Below are positions 35,378 to 45,367 of a stretch of 64,000 nucleotides of DNA, piece by piece (position 1 is the stretch's first letter; the number at the start of each line of letters is the position of its first letter). The position numbers and the translations under genes are program-made. The notes beneath the pieces were generated by a model, which had not been told where the DNA came from, did not search any database, and worked only from the letters and a program-made list of their open reading frames with translations. The stretch is from Geomicrobium sp. JCM 19038 (GTDB lineage Bacteria; Bacillota; Bacilli; Bacillales; Marinococcaceae), in contig NZ_BAXA01000010.1 in assembly GCF_000698125.1 (NCBI RefSeq), forward strand, positions 62,001 through 126,000, read 5' to 3'.

Positions 35378-35797
35378 ATGCATCGTTATGACATTTATTT
35401 ATTAAAAACAGAATATGCCAACTCTTTTGTGCGTGCAGAAGACAAGCTATTTCGACTTTTTAAAGAATACGAGACGGTAAAGCCGTTGTATGAGATCGTC
35501 AAAAAACAAATCGAATACATTTGTCGACCGTTATCGATGGACGAGATTACGGAACAATTACCTTTCCATAAAAAGAAAATGGCAGGCGGTAAAGTCATTT
35601 TTATTGAAGACGAACAAAAAATGAAAATGTCGATCAATGAGCAACGTATTCAGCTTTGGAGTGAAGAAGGCCATGATGATGAATGGCCGTGGTTTGACAC
35701 GTTGCAATCGCTTGATCCGTACTTTTTTGCATGTGATGTTCAGCGTGAAAAGTATGGGTGGTTAAAGCCGGTTAAATTTAAATCCCTCTTAATCTGA
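35378..35797 (+). CDS. sirA: Sporulation inhibitor of replication SirA
   Basis: 139 residues from ATG 35378, AAGGAGG upstream. HRYDIYLLKTEYANSFVRAEDKLFRLFKEY and the C-terminal SLDPYFFACDVQREKYGWLKPVKF match SirA (YneE), which binds DnaA to stop replication initiation at sporulation onset. Order tkt-sirA-yneF supports the call. Confidence 0.88.
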   Translation: MHRYDIYLLKTEYANSFVRAEDKLFRLFKEYETVKPLYEIVKKQIEYICRPLSMDEITEQLPFHKKKMAGGKVIFIEDEQKMKMSINEQRIQLWSEEGHDDEWPWFDTLQSLDPYFFACDVQREKYGWLKPVKFKSLLI

Positions 35798-35910
35798 TTG
35801 GTTCTGGACTTTTCATAAGTAGGAAGTTAAGGTATAATGATGGTGTTTGTTTAGGACAAACATACGTTTTAGTAGAGACTGCTTATGGAAAAGGGTAAGG
35901 AGGAAATGTT

Positions 35911-36144
35911 TTGAGCACTATTTGGGTCGTGTTAATTGCGCTTGCTGCTCTATTAGGTGGGGTTGCATTAGGCTTTTTCATCGCACGTAAAACGATGATG
36001 AATTACATGAAGAAGAATCCACCAATTAATGAGCAAATGCTTAGAGTCATGATGATGCAAATGGGACAAAACCCATCGCAAAAGAAAATTAATCAAATGA
36101 TGAAAGCAATGCAAAAGCAGCAAGACGTTAGCAATAAAAAGTAA
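35911..36144 (+). CDS. yneF: YneF family small membrane protein
   Basis: 77 residues from TTG 35911, AAGGAGG upstream. One N-terminal membrane helix ([23 protein letters not shown]) then [32 protein letters not shown], the UPF0154 signature. Function unknown. Conserved neighbour of sirA. Confidence 0.95.
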   Translation: MSTIWVVLIALAALLGGVALGFFIARKTMMNYMKKNPPINEQMLRVMMMQMGQNPSQKKINQMMKAMQKQQDVSNKK

Positions 36145-36149
36145 CAACA

Positions 36150-36175
36150 AACACCTCCTACACTCGAGGTGTTTT
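36150..36175 (+). terminator. Terminator of yneF
   Basis: AACACCTC/GAGGTGTT stem followed by TTATCATTT. Confidence 0.65.
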
Positions 36176-36261
36176 ATCATTTCTCTATGAATTTTGCATG
36201 ATTAGAGAGAATCAGTGTATGATAGGTGCATAAGGGTACATAGTGGAAGGAGAGCAATGTC

Positions 36262-36779
36262 ATGACAGAATCGACGCTCTTGCTCTTAACGACGATCATA
36301 GCCGTTTTTATGAGTCTGCCGTCATTATGATTCGTCTGAAAGCAATTAAAAAGCCTGCTTCTGTAAAGAAGATTATCATTCCGCCAATTATGATGAGTAC
36401 CGGGTTTTTGATGTTCGTCTATGAACCGGCTCGTCTTGAGACGTTACAAATCTTCGGTCCATTGATTACGGGTGTGATTTGTTCGTATTTTTTGATTCGC
36501 ACGTCGAATTTTCACATTCGTGACGGTGAGATTTATATGCAACGCTCAAAGATGTTCATCTACTTACTTGTCGGATTGTTAATTGCGAGAGTAATCGTAA
36601 AGTTGATCCTCGGTGAACAAGTCGTTTTACCGCAACTAGCAGGAATGTTCTTCTTACTTGCTTTTGGGATGATTTTACCGTGGCGAATTGCGATGCTCTA
36701 TTCGTTTAAAAAGATTCACCGGAAAGCGACGCGTGACGGCACTCTTTGGAATTTGTCGATGAAAGGCGAACGCACATAA
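36262..36779 (+). CDS. ccdC: CcdC-like membrane protein (one frameshift)
   Basis: ATG 36262 with AGGAG upstream encodes MTESTLLLLTTIIAVFMSLP, then the frame is lost at 36322; one extra T gives FIMIRLKAIKKPASVKKIIIPPIMMSTGFLMF, the CcdC (YneJ, DUF1453) core, followed by four more membrane helices and FHIRDGEIYMQRS. About 172 residues. In B. subtilis ccdC lies two genes from yneF with ccdA and yneI between; both are absent here. Confidence 0.75.
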
Positions 36780-36780
36780 T

Positions 36781-36811
36781 AAAAAACTCACAGTTCTCTG
36801 TGAGTTTTTTT
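36781..36811. terminator. Bidirectional terminator between ccdC and yneK
   Basis: AAAAAACTCACAG/CTGTGAGTTTTTTT stem, T runs on both strands. Confidence 0.9.
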
Positions 36812-37238
36812 AAGAAAGAAGATGTTCGTATTGTTCGTAGCTCATGTTCTTCTCGTCAAGCTTCCGTCTTAGAAACTTATGATCACGTTTTGGTGTTGCT
36901 AAGATGTATCCACGTATGAGCAAGTCTTCTGATATGCTATTTGCCTTTTGTTCTAGTGCAAGTTCACCAATTTTCCCTGCGATCTTCTCTCGTGCCACGT
37001 CTTTAAACAGGTCGGGGACAGGGGAGATTAATTCTTCGAGCAAATCGCTCTGTTGCTTCGTCCAAAGGTGTCTCGTTTTCTCAAGATAATAGTCTTGCCA
37101 ATCGAGAACCGAGTTGCCGTCTTCTTTCGGAAGACGCTTCAAAAACTTTCGAAACATAAAGAACCCACCGATGAACATAAAAACGATCATAAAGACGCCC
37201 CAAAAAACGATAAACCACATAAATAGATTTTCTAACAC
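36810..37238 (-). CDS. yneK: YneK/DUF2621 family membrane protein
   Basis: About 142 residues. GTG 37238 is preferred since GAGGTGAAC lies just upstream. One or two N-terminal membrane helices (NLFMWFIVFWGVFMIVFMFIGGFFMF) then DWQDYYLEKTRHLWTKQQSDLLEELISPVPDLFKDVAREKIAGKIG, typical of DUF2621. Function unknown; near ccdC and aconitase as in B. subtilis, but here on the minus strand. Confidence 0.85.
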   Translation of the reverse strand: MLENLFMWFIVFWGVFMIVFMFIGGFFMFRKFLKRLPKEDGNSVLDWQDYYLEKTRHLWTKQQSDLLEELISPVPDLFKDVAREKIAGKIGELALEQKANSISEDLLIRGYILATPKRDHKFLRRKLDEKNMSYEQYEHLLS

Positions 37239-37376
37239 GTCGTTCACCTCAGTCGTATAATCAATTCTTATCATAGCATATAAGAAAAAAGTTGAACAAG
37301 GGATGACGATTTTTGCACTTTTAGTTTCGACAAATTAGCGAACGTATTATATGATAGGAGTAAAGGGAGGGATTTG

Positions 37377-40099
37377 ATGAGTAAAACAAACGATCTCTAT
37401 CAAGCCAAACAAACATTCGACGTTAATGGTAAATCATACGTTTATTATGATTTACAATCACTAAACAACGTCGCAGACGTATCGAAACTTCCATATTCTA
37501 TTAAAGTATTATTGGAATCTTTATTAAGACAGCAAGACGGAAAGGTTATTAAGCCTGAGCACGTAGAAAGCCTTGCGAAGTGGGGCAAAAAAGACGGTGG
37601 CCAAGAAGATGTGCCGTTCAAACCTTCACGTGTTATTTTACAAGACTTTACAGGTGTTCCAGCAGTCGTAGACTTAGCGTCACTACGTAAAGCGATTGCA
37701 GATTTTGGTGGCGATCCTGAATCAATCGATCCAGCGATTCCAGCTGACCTTGTTGTTGACCACTCTGTACAAGTTGATAAGTTCGGTACGAGTGATTCAC
37801 TTATGAAGAACATGAACCTTGAGTTCGAACGTAACGAAGAGCGTTACAAATTGTTAAGCTGGGCAACAAAAGCATTTGAAAACTACAGTGCTGTTCCACC
37901 AGCAACAGGAATCGTTCACCAAGTGAACTTAGAGTACTTAGCGAACGTCGTTCACGTGAACGAAAATGCTGAAGGTGAGCGTGTTACGTTCCCTGATACA
38001 CTCGTCGGTACGGACTCTCATACGACGATGATCAACGGTATTGGCGTTCTTGGTTGGGGCGTTGGTGGTATTGAAGCCGAAGCTGGAATGCTTCAACAAC
38101 CTTCATACTTCCCAGCACCAGAAGTTGTCGGTGTACGTCTTGAAGGAAGCCTTCCAGATGGCGCAACGGCAACTGACTTAGCACTTAAAGTGACGCAACT
38201 TCTTCGTTCGAAGAACGTTGTTGGTAAGTTCGTTGAGTTCTTTGGACCAGGACTTTCAGGCATGTCACTTGCTGATCGTGCGACAATCTCAAACATGGCA
38301 CCAGAATACGGTGCAACATGTGGTTTCTTCCCAGTTGACGAAGAAGCATTGAACTATATGCGCCTAACAGGTCGTTCTGAAGAACAAATCGCTGTTGTTG
38401 AAGCTTACACGAAAGCAAACGGCATGTACTTCACTCCAGACGCTGAGGAGCGACATACACGCAAGTTGTCAAACTTGACATGAGCACAATTGAGCCTTCA
38501 TTAGCAGGTCCAAAACGTCCACAAGACATGATTGAACTTGATAACATGAAGTCTGCATTCGAAAAAGCGGTTACTGCTCCAGCGGGCAACCACGGTTTCG
38601 GTCTTGAGAGCTCTGAGCTTGATCGCTCTGTAGAAGTTGCGCATCCAAATGGCAAGAAGTCTGACCTTGCAACGGGTGCCGTGACAATCGCAGCGATTAC
38701 GAGCTGTACGAACACGTCGAACCCATCTGTAATGATCGGTGCTGGACTTGTTGCGAAGAAAGCGGTAGAAAAAGGTCTTGACGTGCCTGAGTACGTGAAA
38801 ACATCACTTGCACCAGGTTCAAAAGTTGTTACACGTTACCTAGAGGATTCAGGTCTAATGCCTTTCCTTGACAAACTTGGATTCAACCTTGTTGGGTACG
38901 GTTGTACAACGTGTATCGGTAACAGTGGTCCACTTCCAGATGAAATTGAGCAAGCGATTGCAGATAACGATCTTCTCGTTTCTTCAGTGCTTTCTGGTAA
39001 CCGTAACTTTGAAGGACGTATTCACCCACTTGTACGTGCCAACTACTTGGCTTCACCGCCACTCGTTGTTGCCTACGCACTTGCAGGTAATGTGAACTTT
39101 GACCTTCGTAAAGATTCATTCGGAAAAGACAGTGACGGAAACGACGTCTATTTCAGCGACCTTTGGCCAACATCTGCTGAAATCGAGCAGTTCATCCGTG
39201 AGAATGTATCTCCGAAATTGTTCAAAGATGAGTATGAGAACGTGTTCGATAACAACGAACGTTGGAACGCATTACAATCAAAAGACAATGCGAACCTTTA
39301 CAACTGGGATAGTGAGTCTACGTACATTCAAAACCCACCGTTCTTTGAGAACATGTCTGAAGAGCCACAAGACATTAAGCCACTTACAGACCTTCGTGCG
39401 ATCGGTAAGTTCGGCGATTCTGTTACGACAGACCACATTTCGCCAGCAGGTTCAATTGCGAAGAACAGCCCTGCCGGTGAGTATTTGATGGAAAAAGGTC
39501 TTAAGCCTTCTGAATTCAACTCTTACGGTTCACGCCGTGGTAACCATGAAGTCATGATGCGTGGTACATTTGCGAACATCCGCATCAAGAACCAATTGGC
39601 ACCAGGCACTGAGGGTGGCTATACGACGTATTGGCCAACAGGTGACGTGATGGCGATCTATGACGCTGCGATGAAGTACAAAGCAGATGACACTGGTCTT
39701 GTCGTTATGGCTGGTGAAGACTACGGAATGGGAAGTTCACGTGACTGGGCAGCGAAAGGTACAAACCTTCTTGGCATCAAGATGGTTATCGCGCAAAGCT
39801 TTGAGCGTATCCACCGTAGTAACCTTGCCCTTATGGGTGTTCTACCACTTCAATTCAAAAAAGGCGAAGGTGCAGACGCTCTCGGCCTAACAGGTAAAGA
39901 GACGTTCAGCATCAACATTACAGATGACGTAACACCACGTGATACAATTTCTGTAACAGCAACTGATGAAGCTGGTAAAACAACAACATTTGAAGCGATC
40001 GTTCGCTTTGATTCTGAAATTGAAATCGACTACTACCGCCACGGTGGAATCCTACCGATGGTACTACGTAGCAAGCTAAAAGAAGCAGCGAAGAAATAA
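37377..40099 (+). CDS. acnA: Aconitate hydratase (one frameshift)
   Basis: About 906 residues. ATG 37377 with GGGAGGG upstream. Landmarks: [28 protein letters not shown], and the iron-sulfur cysteines in [11 protein letters not shown] and [12 protein letters not shown]. After a break at 38450 the protein resumes; adding one G gives [19 protein letters not shown]. Isomerises citrate to isocitrate in the TCA cycle and, without its cluster, can bind RNA in Bacillus. A truncated aconitase would be hard to reconcile with a full TCA cycle, so a sequencing error is most likely. Confidence 0.95.
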
Positions 40100-40112
40100 G
40101 CTTCTATATAAA

Positions 40113-40139
40113 AGCACCCCGTTTTGGGGTGCTTTTTTT
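40113..40139 (+). terminator. Terminator of aconitase gene
   Basis: AGCACCCC/GGGGTGCT with T7. Confidence 0.9.
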
Positions 40140-40454
40140 GTTGTGCGAAGATGAAACGGCTGTAATTGTGATCAGCCGAAGAAAAAACCTCTCGATAAAC
40201 GGGGTTCTGTTCACAAAGTGTCAGTTATGTGAGCAGAATGGCAAAGTATGTGATTAGAAGAAGGCGAAACACCCGTTTTGAGCTTAATTCTGCTCACATA
40301 AAGTAGGTTAAGTGGGCTGAACCTTTACCCCCAACTCATAATTTCACGCACCGTAATAAATTCTTTCCCCAAACCCATGCCATCAACCACCCACACCTAG
40401 AATAATTCTCCTTCAATTGCGCACGTTAAAGTGGAAGTGTAAGGTGGGGTGTAG
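40140..40454. other. Intergenic region with long inverted repeat
   Basis: No gene seen. It holds a perfect 15-base inverted repeat (40225-40239 and 40287-40301) and a diverged extra copy of its arm near 40247-40258. Confidence 0.6.
40225..40301. repeat. Inverted repeat, 15-base perfect arms
   Basis: TTATGTGAGCAGAAT at 40225-40239 and its exact reverse complement ATTCTGCTCACATAA at 40287-40301, 47 bases apart. Related pieces (TATGTGATTAGAA, CTGTTCACAAAG) flank it. Probably a dispersed intergenic element. Confidence 0.75.
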
Positions 40455-41177
40455 ATGGACCAACTAGTGGAATTGTGGGAAGGATCTTCGTCGTTACCGT
40501 TATACGGATTTGCAGTTCGGGCGTTGATTGTCTATGTGTATATTTTTATAATGATCAAATTGCTCGGTCAGCGGTCAATGGCGACGGTTGATCCGTTGGA
40601 CTTTATATTTGGTGTTGTAATCGGGGATATTCTAGGGGAGCCACTTGCCACGGGCGACAGTGAACTTGGGGGTCCGTTTATAGCGGCTGCAACAATTGGT
40701 GCGTTGCATTGGTCACTTTCTTATATGGCGCTTAAACTCCCGAAGAAATCCCGCCGTTTTCTTGAAGATGAGCCGTACATTCTAGCGAGTGACGGTGTGT
40801 TTCATGAGAAGATCTTAAGAAAAGCGAACATGACGATTGAACAAGTACTTATGGAGCTTAGGCAAGCGAGTAGTTCAGATTTGAATGAGATTGACACAGT
40901 CGTGCTTGAGCAAAATGGGAAGGTTAGTGTAATTAAGAAGGCGCGTTTTGACCAGTTAACTCCAGATGACATGAACATTTCAATGAAAGATAAAGGCTAT
41001 GCATCGGTCATTATTTCTGATGGGACGCTGAAGAAAAAGAACCTTCCTGAGCATTTATCAGAAGAGAAGTTTTATAAGCAATTGAAGAAAAGGGGTTATG
41101 ATTCAAGCGACAACATTTTCTTATTAACGATCAATCGCAACGATGAATGGTACATTAGCCCAAAAGAAGATGCATAA
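40455..41177 (+). CDS. DUF421 (YetF-type) membrane protein
   Basis: 240 residues. Three N-terminal membrane helices (FAVRALIVYVYIFIMIKLLGQRSMATVDPLDFIFGVVIGDILGEPLA, FIAAATIGALHWSLSYMALK) and a C-terminal soluble DUF421 domain (ILASDGVFHEKILRKANMTIEQVLMELRQ). YetF-type proteins are common in spore formers; proposed roles in spore germination and membrane function are not settled. ATG, AAGGTGGG upstream. Confidence 0.85.
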   Translation: MDQLVELWEGSSSLPLYGFAVRALIVYVYIFIMIKLLGQRSMATVDPLDFIFGVVIGDILGEPLATGDSELGGPFIAAATIGALHWSLSYMALKLPKKSRRFLEDEPYILASDGVFHEKILRKANMTIEQVLMELRQASSSDLNEIDTVVLEQNGKVSVIKKARFDQLTPDDMNISMKDKGYASVIISDGTLKKKNLPEHLSEEKFYKQLKKRGYDSSDNIFLLTINRNDEWYISPKEDA

Positions 41178-41223
41178 AATTGTCCGCTTCTACCCATAAT
41201 GTGGAAAAGGAGATGATTTGTGT

Positions 41224-41346
41224 ATGAAACGTATTAAAAAAGCTCGTTTCCAGGAACTTCTTCGGACGAATCGGGAACAAATTATGAATGACCGTGAGGC
41301 ATTAGAAAAAATCGACGCCAAACTGGATTCAAAACGTAAAGCTTAG
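41224..41346 (+). CDS. FbpB-like small basic protein
   Basis: 40 residues (MKRIKKARFQELLRTNREQIMNDREALEKIDAKLDSKRKA). The pattern RF-x-EL-x2-N-x2-I-x-D-x-EALEKI-x-K resembles the FbpB/Fur-regulated basic protein family, which in B. subtilis helps the iron-sparing FsrA RNA. AAGGAG lies about 11 bases before ATG. I see no clear Fur box, so iron control is unproven. Terminator follows. Confidence 0.7.
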   Translation: MKRIKKARFQELLRTNREQIMNDREALEKIDAKLDSKRKA

Positions 41347-41350
41347 CATT

Positions 41351-41397
41351 AAAAAGCCTTAAAAGACGGAAATTCCCGTTCTTTTAAGGCTTTTTTT
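41351..41397 (+). terminator. Terminator after fbpB-like gene
   Basis: AAAAAGCCTTAAAAG/CTTTTAAGGCTTTTTTT stem-loop. Confidence 0.9.
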
Positions 41398-41505
41398 CTT
41401 CTGAATTGTGCAGTTTCTACTTTTTTTGATGGCTAGTGCTTGATTGCGTAATCGTTATTTTATATGCTAGAAAAATATAGAACTTTATGGATAAGGGTGT
41501 CGTTC

Positions 41506-41925
41506 ATGATAAAATCTGAAGTACCAGTACAAACACGATACGCAGAAACCGATCAAATGGGTGTTATTCACCATTCACAATACTTGATTTGGTGTGAAAT
41601 AGGTCGAACGGATTTAATTGAGAAATTTGGCTTCTCCTATGCGCAGATGGAAGCAGAAGGGTTGCTTTCTCCTGTGACTGAAGTGAACCTTTCCTATAAA
41701 AAAGCAATTCGTTACCCAGCTGTGGCAACAGTCGCGACTTGGTTAGAGTCTTACACAGGCATTCGTGCCACGTATGGCTATGAAATTAAGGATGAAAGCG
41801 GAGATATCTGTGTAGATGGGACAACTACGCACGTCGTTGTTCGTAAGGAAGATTTCCGTCCTGTTTCGATTAAGAAGGCAGCACCGGATTGGCACGCTGT
41901 ATATAAAGAACAAAGTAGGACGTGA
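41506..41925 (+). CDS. yneP: 4-hydroxybenzoyl-CoA-type acyl-CoA thioesterase
   Basis: 139 residues from ATG 41506 (AAGGGTG upstream). Hot-dog fold: VQTRYAETDQMGVIHHSQYLIWCEIGRTDLIEKFG has the catalytic-loop Asp/His (AETDQMGVIHHS). Matches YneP, downstream of aconitase in B. subtilis. Hydrolyses an acyl-CoA of unknown identity. Confidence 0.85.
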   Translation: MIKSEVPVQTRYAETDQMGVIHHSQYLIWCEIGRTDLIEKFGFSYAQMEAEGLLSPVTEVNLSYKKAIRYPAVATVATWLESYTGIRATYGYEIKDESGDICVDGTTTHVVVRKEDFRPVSIKKAAPDWHAVYKEQSRT

Positions 41926-41939
41926 AAGGTTGAGAAGGC

Positions 41940-42210
41940 GTGGCATTTGGAATTAACAAACAAGAACTGATGCAATGGAAAGAACGAGCGAAACAAGGTG
42001 AGATTAGTATCTTAACGCACTACTGTTGATGAACGCTTCCCAGGGTGCGATTCTGTAACCAAAGTCGCCTGTTCAGACATTGAGAAATTGCTACAATGGG
42101 GGAAGAGCTACGGCTTTCGTCCGGAGTGGGTGCACGAACGGGGAGAATTATCACATTTTGACGTTTTTGGTGATCATCAAAAGCACGTCTTAGAACGTGA
42201 AGGATCATAG
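41940..42210 (+). CDS. yneQ: YneQ-like protein (frame disrupted)
   Basis: From GTG 41940 the frame reads AFGINKQELMQWKERAKQGEISILTHY, then stops at 42027; the sequence continues in another frame as DERFPGCDSVTKVACSDIEKLLQWGKSYGFRPEWVHERGE. The net shift equals two missing bases (TGGTTTGAT would restore HYWFDERFPGC) or one extra. About 90 residues. A small protein of unknown function that follows yneP in B. subtilis, as here. Confidence 0.7.
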
Positions 42211-42260
42211 AGCAATATGAGCGTTTCGTAAATACAAAACCATCGTAAAGGGTGAGTGAA

Positions 42261-43088
42261 TTGAACCAAGCGTCCATTCAACAAGCTTTAGAAGTCGAAT
42301 CTACGATTGATCCGAAAGAACAATATACGAAAAGAAAGCAATTTGTAAAAGACTACTTATCCAAAACGGGAACGAAGGGCTTTGTTCTTGGCATCTCAGG
42401 AGGACAAGACTCGACGTTACTCGGAAAGATGGCGCAAGAGGCCGTTCGTGAAATGCGCGAAGAAACTGGAGATGAATCGTATACGTTTTTAGCATTGCGG
42501 TTGCCGTATGGTATTCAGCATGATGAAGATGATGCAGTGCGCGCAGTTGAGTTCATCAACCCAGATCAACTGTTAACGGTGAATGTGAAGCAAGCGGTCG
42601 ATGCTTCGGTTGCGGCGTTTGAAGAAGCAAATGGCGAGAAGATGAGTGATTTTATTAAAGGGAACACGAAGGCAAGGGAGCGAATGAAAGTGCACTATGA
42701 CTTCGCTGCGAGTCATCAACTACTCGTCATTGGAACGGATCATGCTGCAGAAGCAATTACAGGGTTCTTTACGAAATTCGGAGACGGAGCGTGTGATTTG
42801 ACGCCATTGTTCGGCTTAACGAAAAGACAAGGACGTAGCGTTTTACGATGGTTAGATGCGCCGAAAGAAACATATGAAAAAGTGCCAACGGCAGATCTTG
42901 AAGACGATCGCCCAGGGTTATCAGACGAAGAAGCACTCGGTTTAACCTATGAGCAGATTGACGATTTCCTTGAAGGAAAACCCGTCACAAAAGACGTTGA
43001 GGAGAAGCTCATTTCTCTTTACAAAAAGACAGAACATAAACGCCAAGGTCCTGTAACACCGACGGACACATGGTGGAAACAATTGTAA
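42261..43088 (+). CDS. nadE: Ammonia-dependent NAD synthetase
   Basis: 275 residues. TTG 42261 is preferred (AAAGGGTG six bases upstream; GTG 42252 is too close). The ATP pyrophosphatase loop SGGQDS is at 46-51, with LLVIGTDHAAEAITGFFTKFGDGACDLTPLFGLTKRQGR typical of NadE. Converts deamido-NAD, ATP and ammonia to NAD. No glutaminase domain, so it uses free ammonia. Confidence 0.95.
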   Translation: MNQASIQQALEVESTIDPKEQYTKRKQFVKDYLSKTGTKGFVLGISGGQDSTLLGKMAQEAVREMREETGDESYTFLALRLPYGIQHDEDDAVRAVEFINPDQLLTVNVKQAVDASVAAFEEANGEKMSDFIKGNTKARERMKVHYDFAASHQLLVIGTDHAAEAITGFFTKFGDGACDLTPLFGLTKRQGRSVLRWLDAPKETYEKVPTADLEDDRPGLSDEEALGLTYEQIDDFLEGKPVTKDVEEKLISLYKKTEHKRQGPVTPTDTWWKQL

Positions 43089-43115
43089 GTTCGCATTGGG
43101 ATAGGAGTTGCTTTG

Positions 43116-43589
43116 ATGGGGTGGAAGTATTGGATGCTCTTGGGGCTCGTTTTAATTTTAGGCTTTATGGCTGGAATGTTTTATGGATCGAGCTCTAATA
43201 CGGTTAACCAAGTAGTAGATGACCATCTACTCACAACCGAAGAGACAGCACAAGTAGGGAGTTTTATCATTTCAATTCATGAAGCCTACTTGGAAGAAAC
43301 GGAAGATGAAGATTATGTGATCGTGGACGTTTCATTCTTTAATGAATCGGACACAAACACCCAGTTAGCTCCGATGAACTCTTCGGTCATTGACGACGAA
43401 GGGTATGAGTATCAACATGATTCATCATTTGGAGACCAACGACTGATGGGAGGACAAATCCGACCAGGAGGTCAACGAAGAGGAACGCTTGCTTATCCAG
43501 TGAATGATGTAGAATCATCATTTGAATGGGTCTATTCAAATCATGCAACGGGTCAGCAAGGGGTATGGGATTTAGATCTTGCACCATGA
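43116..43589 (+). CDS. DUF4352-type secreted or membrane-anchored protein
   Basis: 157 residues from ATG 43116 (AGGAG upstream). One N-terminal membrane helix (MLLGLVLILGFMAGMFYGSSS) then an Ig-like beta domain (QVGSFIISIHEAYLEETEDEDYVIVDVSFFNESDTNTQL...RRGTLAYPVND...FEWVYSN), the DUF4352/telomeric-repeat-binding-like pattern. Extracytoplasmic; function unknown. Acidic. Confidence 0.7.
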   Translation: MGWKYWMLLGLVLILGFMAGMFYGSSSNTVNQVVDDHLLTTEETAQVGSFIISIHEAYLEETEDEDYVIVDVSFFNESDTNTQLAPMNSSVIDDEGYEYQHDSSFGDQRLMGGQIRPGGQRRGTLAYPVNDVESSFEWVYSNHATGQQGVWDLDLAP

Positions 43590-43622
43590 CAATCGAGTAT
43601 AGAAAGAGGATTGAGTGTTCGT

Positions 43623-44531
43623 ATGCCTATTAAGATCCCAAATCAATTACCTGCATCTGAAATCTTACAGCAAGAAAATATCTTTGTCATGAACGAAGCG
43701 AGGGCGTATGCACAAGACATTCGTCCTCTTCATATCGTTATCTTAAATTTAATGCCGATAAAAGAAACGACAGAAACCCAGTTGCTTCGTTTGCTCGGGA
43801 ACTCGCCACTCCAAGTGGAAATTACGTTTCTGCATCCATCATCACATCAATCTAAAAACACGTCAACGAAGCATTTATCGGCGTTTTACAAGACGTTTGA
43901 AGAGATTAAAGACGACTATTTTGATGGGATGATCATTACGGGAGCGCCGATTGAGAAACTACCGTTTAAAGAAGTGAATTATTGGGCTGAACTGACTGAA
44001 ATGATGGATTGGAGCAAAACGCACGTCACATCAACGCTTCACATTTGTTGGGGAGCACAAGCGGCAATGTTTCATCATTATGGCATTGATAAAACGCCAC
44101 TTGAACGAAAGCAATTCGGGGTGTTTAAACACCGGATTCGTGTTCAGAACAATCCGCTGTTACGCGGGTTTGATGACATTTTTTATGTCCCTCATTCAAG
44201 ACATACGACTACATCATCCGTTGAACTTGAGCGACACGAAAAGTTGCACATTCTAGCGGATTCAGAGCAGGCCGGAGTTTACCTCATTTCGAATGGAGAC
44301 GGCAGTCAAGTATTTGTGACGGGTCACGGAGAATACGATGCGGATACGTTAAAAGAGGAATATTTGCGAGATGTGGAAAAAGGGTTAAACACGAAGCTAC
44401 CGGATGATTATTTTCCGAGTGATGACCTTGATAACGTGCCGCCCTTATTGTGGAGGGCTCATTCACATCTGTTATTTTCGAATTGGTTAAATTATTATGT
44501 CTATCAAGAGACGCCATATGAATTGGGCTAA
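43623..44531 (+). CDS. metAA: Homoserine O-acetyltransferase, MetA type
   Basis: 302 residues from ATG 43623 (family start MPIKIP). Catalytic C142 (HICWGAQA), H235 and E237 (GHGEYD) are all in place. Residue 111 is Glu (TGAPIEKL); in this family Glu111 goes with acetyl-CoA and Gly with succinyl-CoA, so acetylation is predicted. First step of methionine synthesis from homoserine. No S-box riboswitch is seen upstream. Overlaps the next gene. Confidence 0.93.
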   Translation: MPIKIPNQLPASEILQQENIFVMNEARAYAQDIRPLHIVILNLMPIKETTETQLLRLLGNSPLQVEITFLHPSSHQSKNTSTKHLSAFYKTFEEIKDDYFDGMIITGAPIEKLPFKEVNYWAELTEMMDWSKTHVTSTLHICWGAQAAMFHHYGIDKTPLERKQFGVFKHRIRVQNNPLLRGFDDIFYVPHSRHTTTSSVELERHEKLHILADSEQAGVYLISNGDGSQVFVTGHGEYDADTLKEEYLRDVEKGLNTKLPDDYFPSDDLDNVPPLLWRAHSHLLFSNWLNYYVYQETPYELG

Positions 44532-45345
44532 TCGATTTCCACTAACTGACGATGATGTGAATTTGCACGTATACCCGTCTACGTCCAAAGAACATGCGAA
44601 TCGTCACTTCGTTTTAATTCACGGTTTTATGAGTTGGTCGTACAGCTTTAAGCGGCTTATACCGTACTTGAATGAGTACGGCAATATTATGACGTTAGAT
44701 TTGCCTGGGTTTGGCTTAAGTAATCGGACTGTGCGTTATTACTACTCGTATGAACAATATACGAAGACCGTTCATGATGTCATTCGTGCGAACAGTGAAG
44801 ACGACGATGAGGTTATTGCCATTGGGCATTCGATGGGAGGTCAAATTGCACTTCGCCTCGTTCAATGGATGCCTGAAGTATCAAAAGCGGTATTACTGTC
44901 GAGCTCTGGGAATTTAGCGAAAAGCTCGCTCAAATTAAGAGCGGCGAGTACGTTACCGTTCTTTCATCATTACCTATCGAAGTATGTTCGAGAGAGGGAC
45001 GTCCATCACGTGTTGCAACAAGTGATTAGCGACAAGCGTTCCATTACAGATGAACAAATCCAAGAGTACGGCCGACCACTTGAGAACGATGCGATGTACC
45101 GTACACTCGCGAAGTTCATCCGACAGCGTGAAGGTGATTTAAGCCGGGAGACACTGCATACGATAAAAAAGCCAGTTCTTCTTTTATGGGGAGAAAACGA
45201 CCGGATCGTGCCGGTCAGCGTTGGGCGGTATTTAGACAAAGAATTACCGAACAGTATGCTTCACGTCTATTCAAATGTCGGTCATTTGTTACCAGAAGAA
45301 ATTCCAGAAAAGACATCGCAGGCGATTGCTAAATTTCTTGCGTGA
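44518..45345 (+). CDS. Alpha/beta hydrolase
   Basis: About 275 residues. Start ATG 44518 ([19 protein letters not shown]) or 44497, both inside the metA end. [21 protein letters not shown] (oxyanion HG), nucleophile [19 protein letters not shown] (Asp) and [12 protein letters not shown] (His) complete the triad. Resembles haloperoxidase/lactonase-type hydrolases; substrate unknown. Coupled to metA by overlap, which may be incidental. Confidence 0.85.
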   Translation: MNWANRFPLTDDDVNLHVYPSTSKEHANRHFVLIHGFMSWSYSFKRLIPYLNEYGNIMTLDLPGFGLSNRTVRYYYSYEQYTKTVHDVIRANSEDDDEVIAIGHSMGGQIALRLVQWMPEVSKAVLLSSSGNLAKSSLKLRAASTLPFFHHYLSKYVRERDVHHVLQQVISDKRSITDEQIQEYGRPLENDAMYRTLAKFIRQREGDLSRETLHTIKKPVLLLWGENDRIVPVSVGRYLDKELPNSMLHVYSNVGHLLPEEIPEKTSQAIAKFLA

Positions 45346-45367
45346 AGGAAGTTAGGGGAGATGGCTT

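Noticed and set aside
42210-43622. S-box or other riboswitch before metA
   Set aside because: No such folded leader; metA follows the previous gene by about 30 bases.
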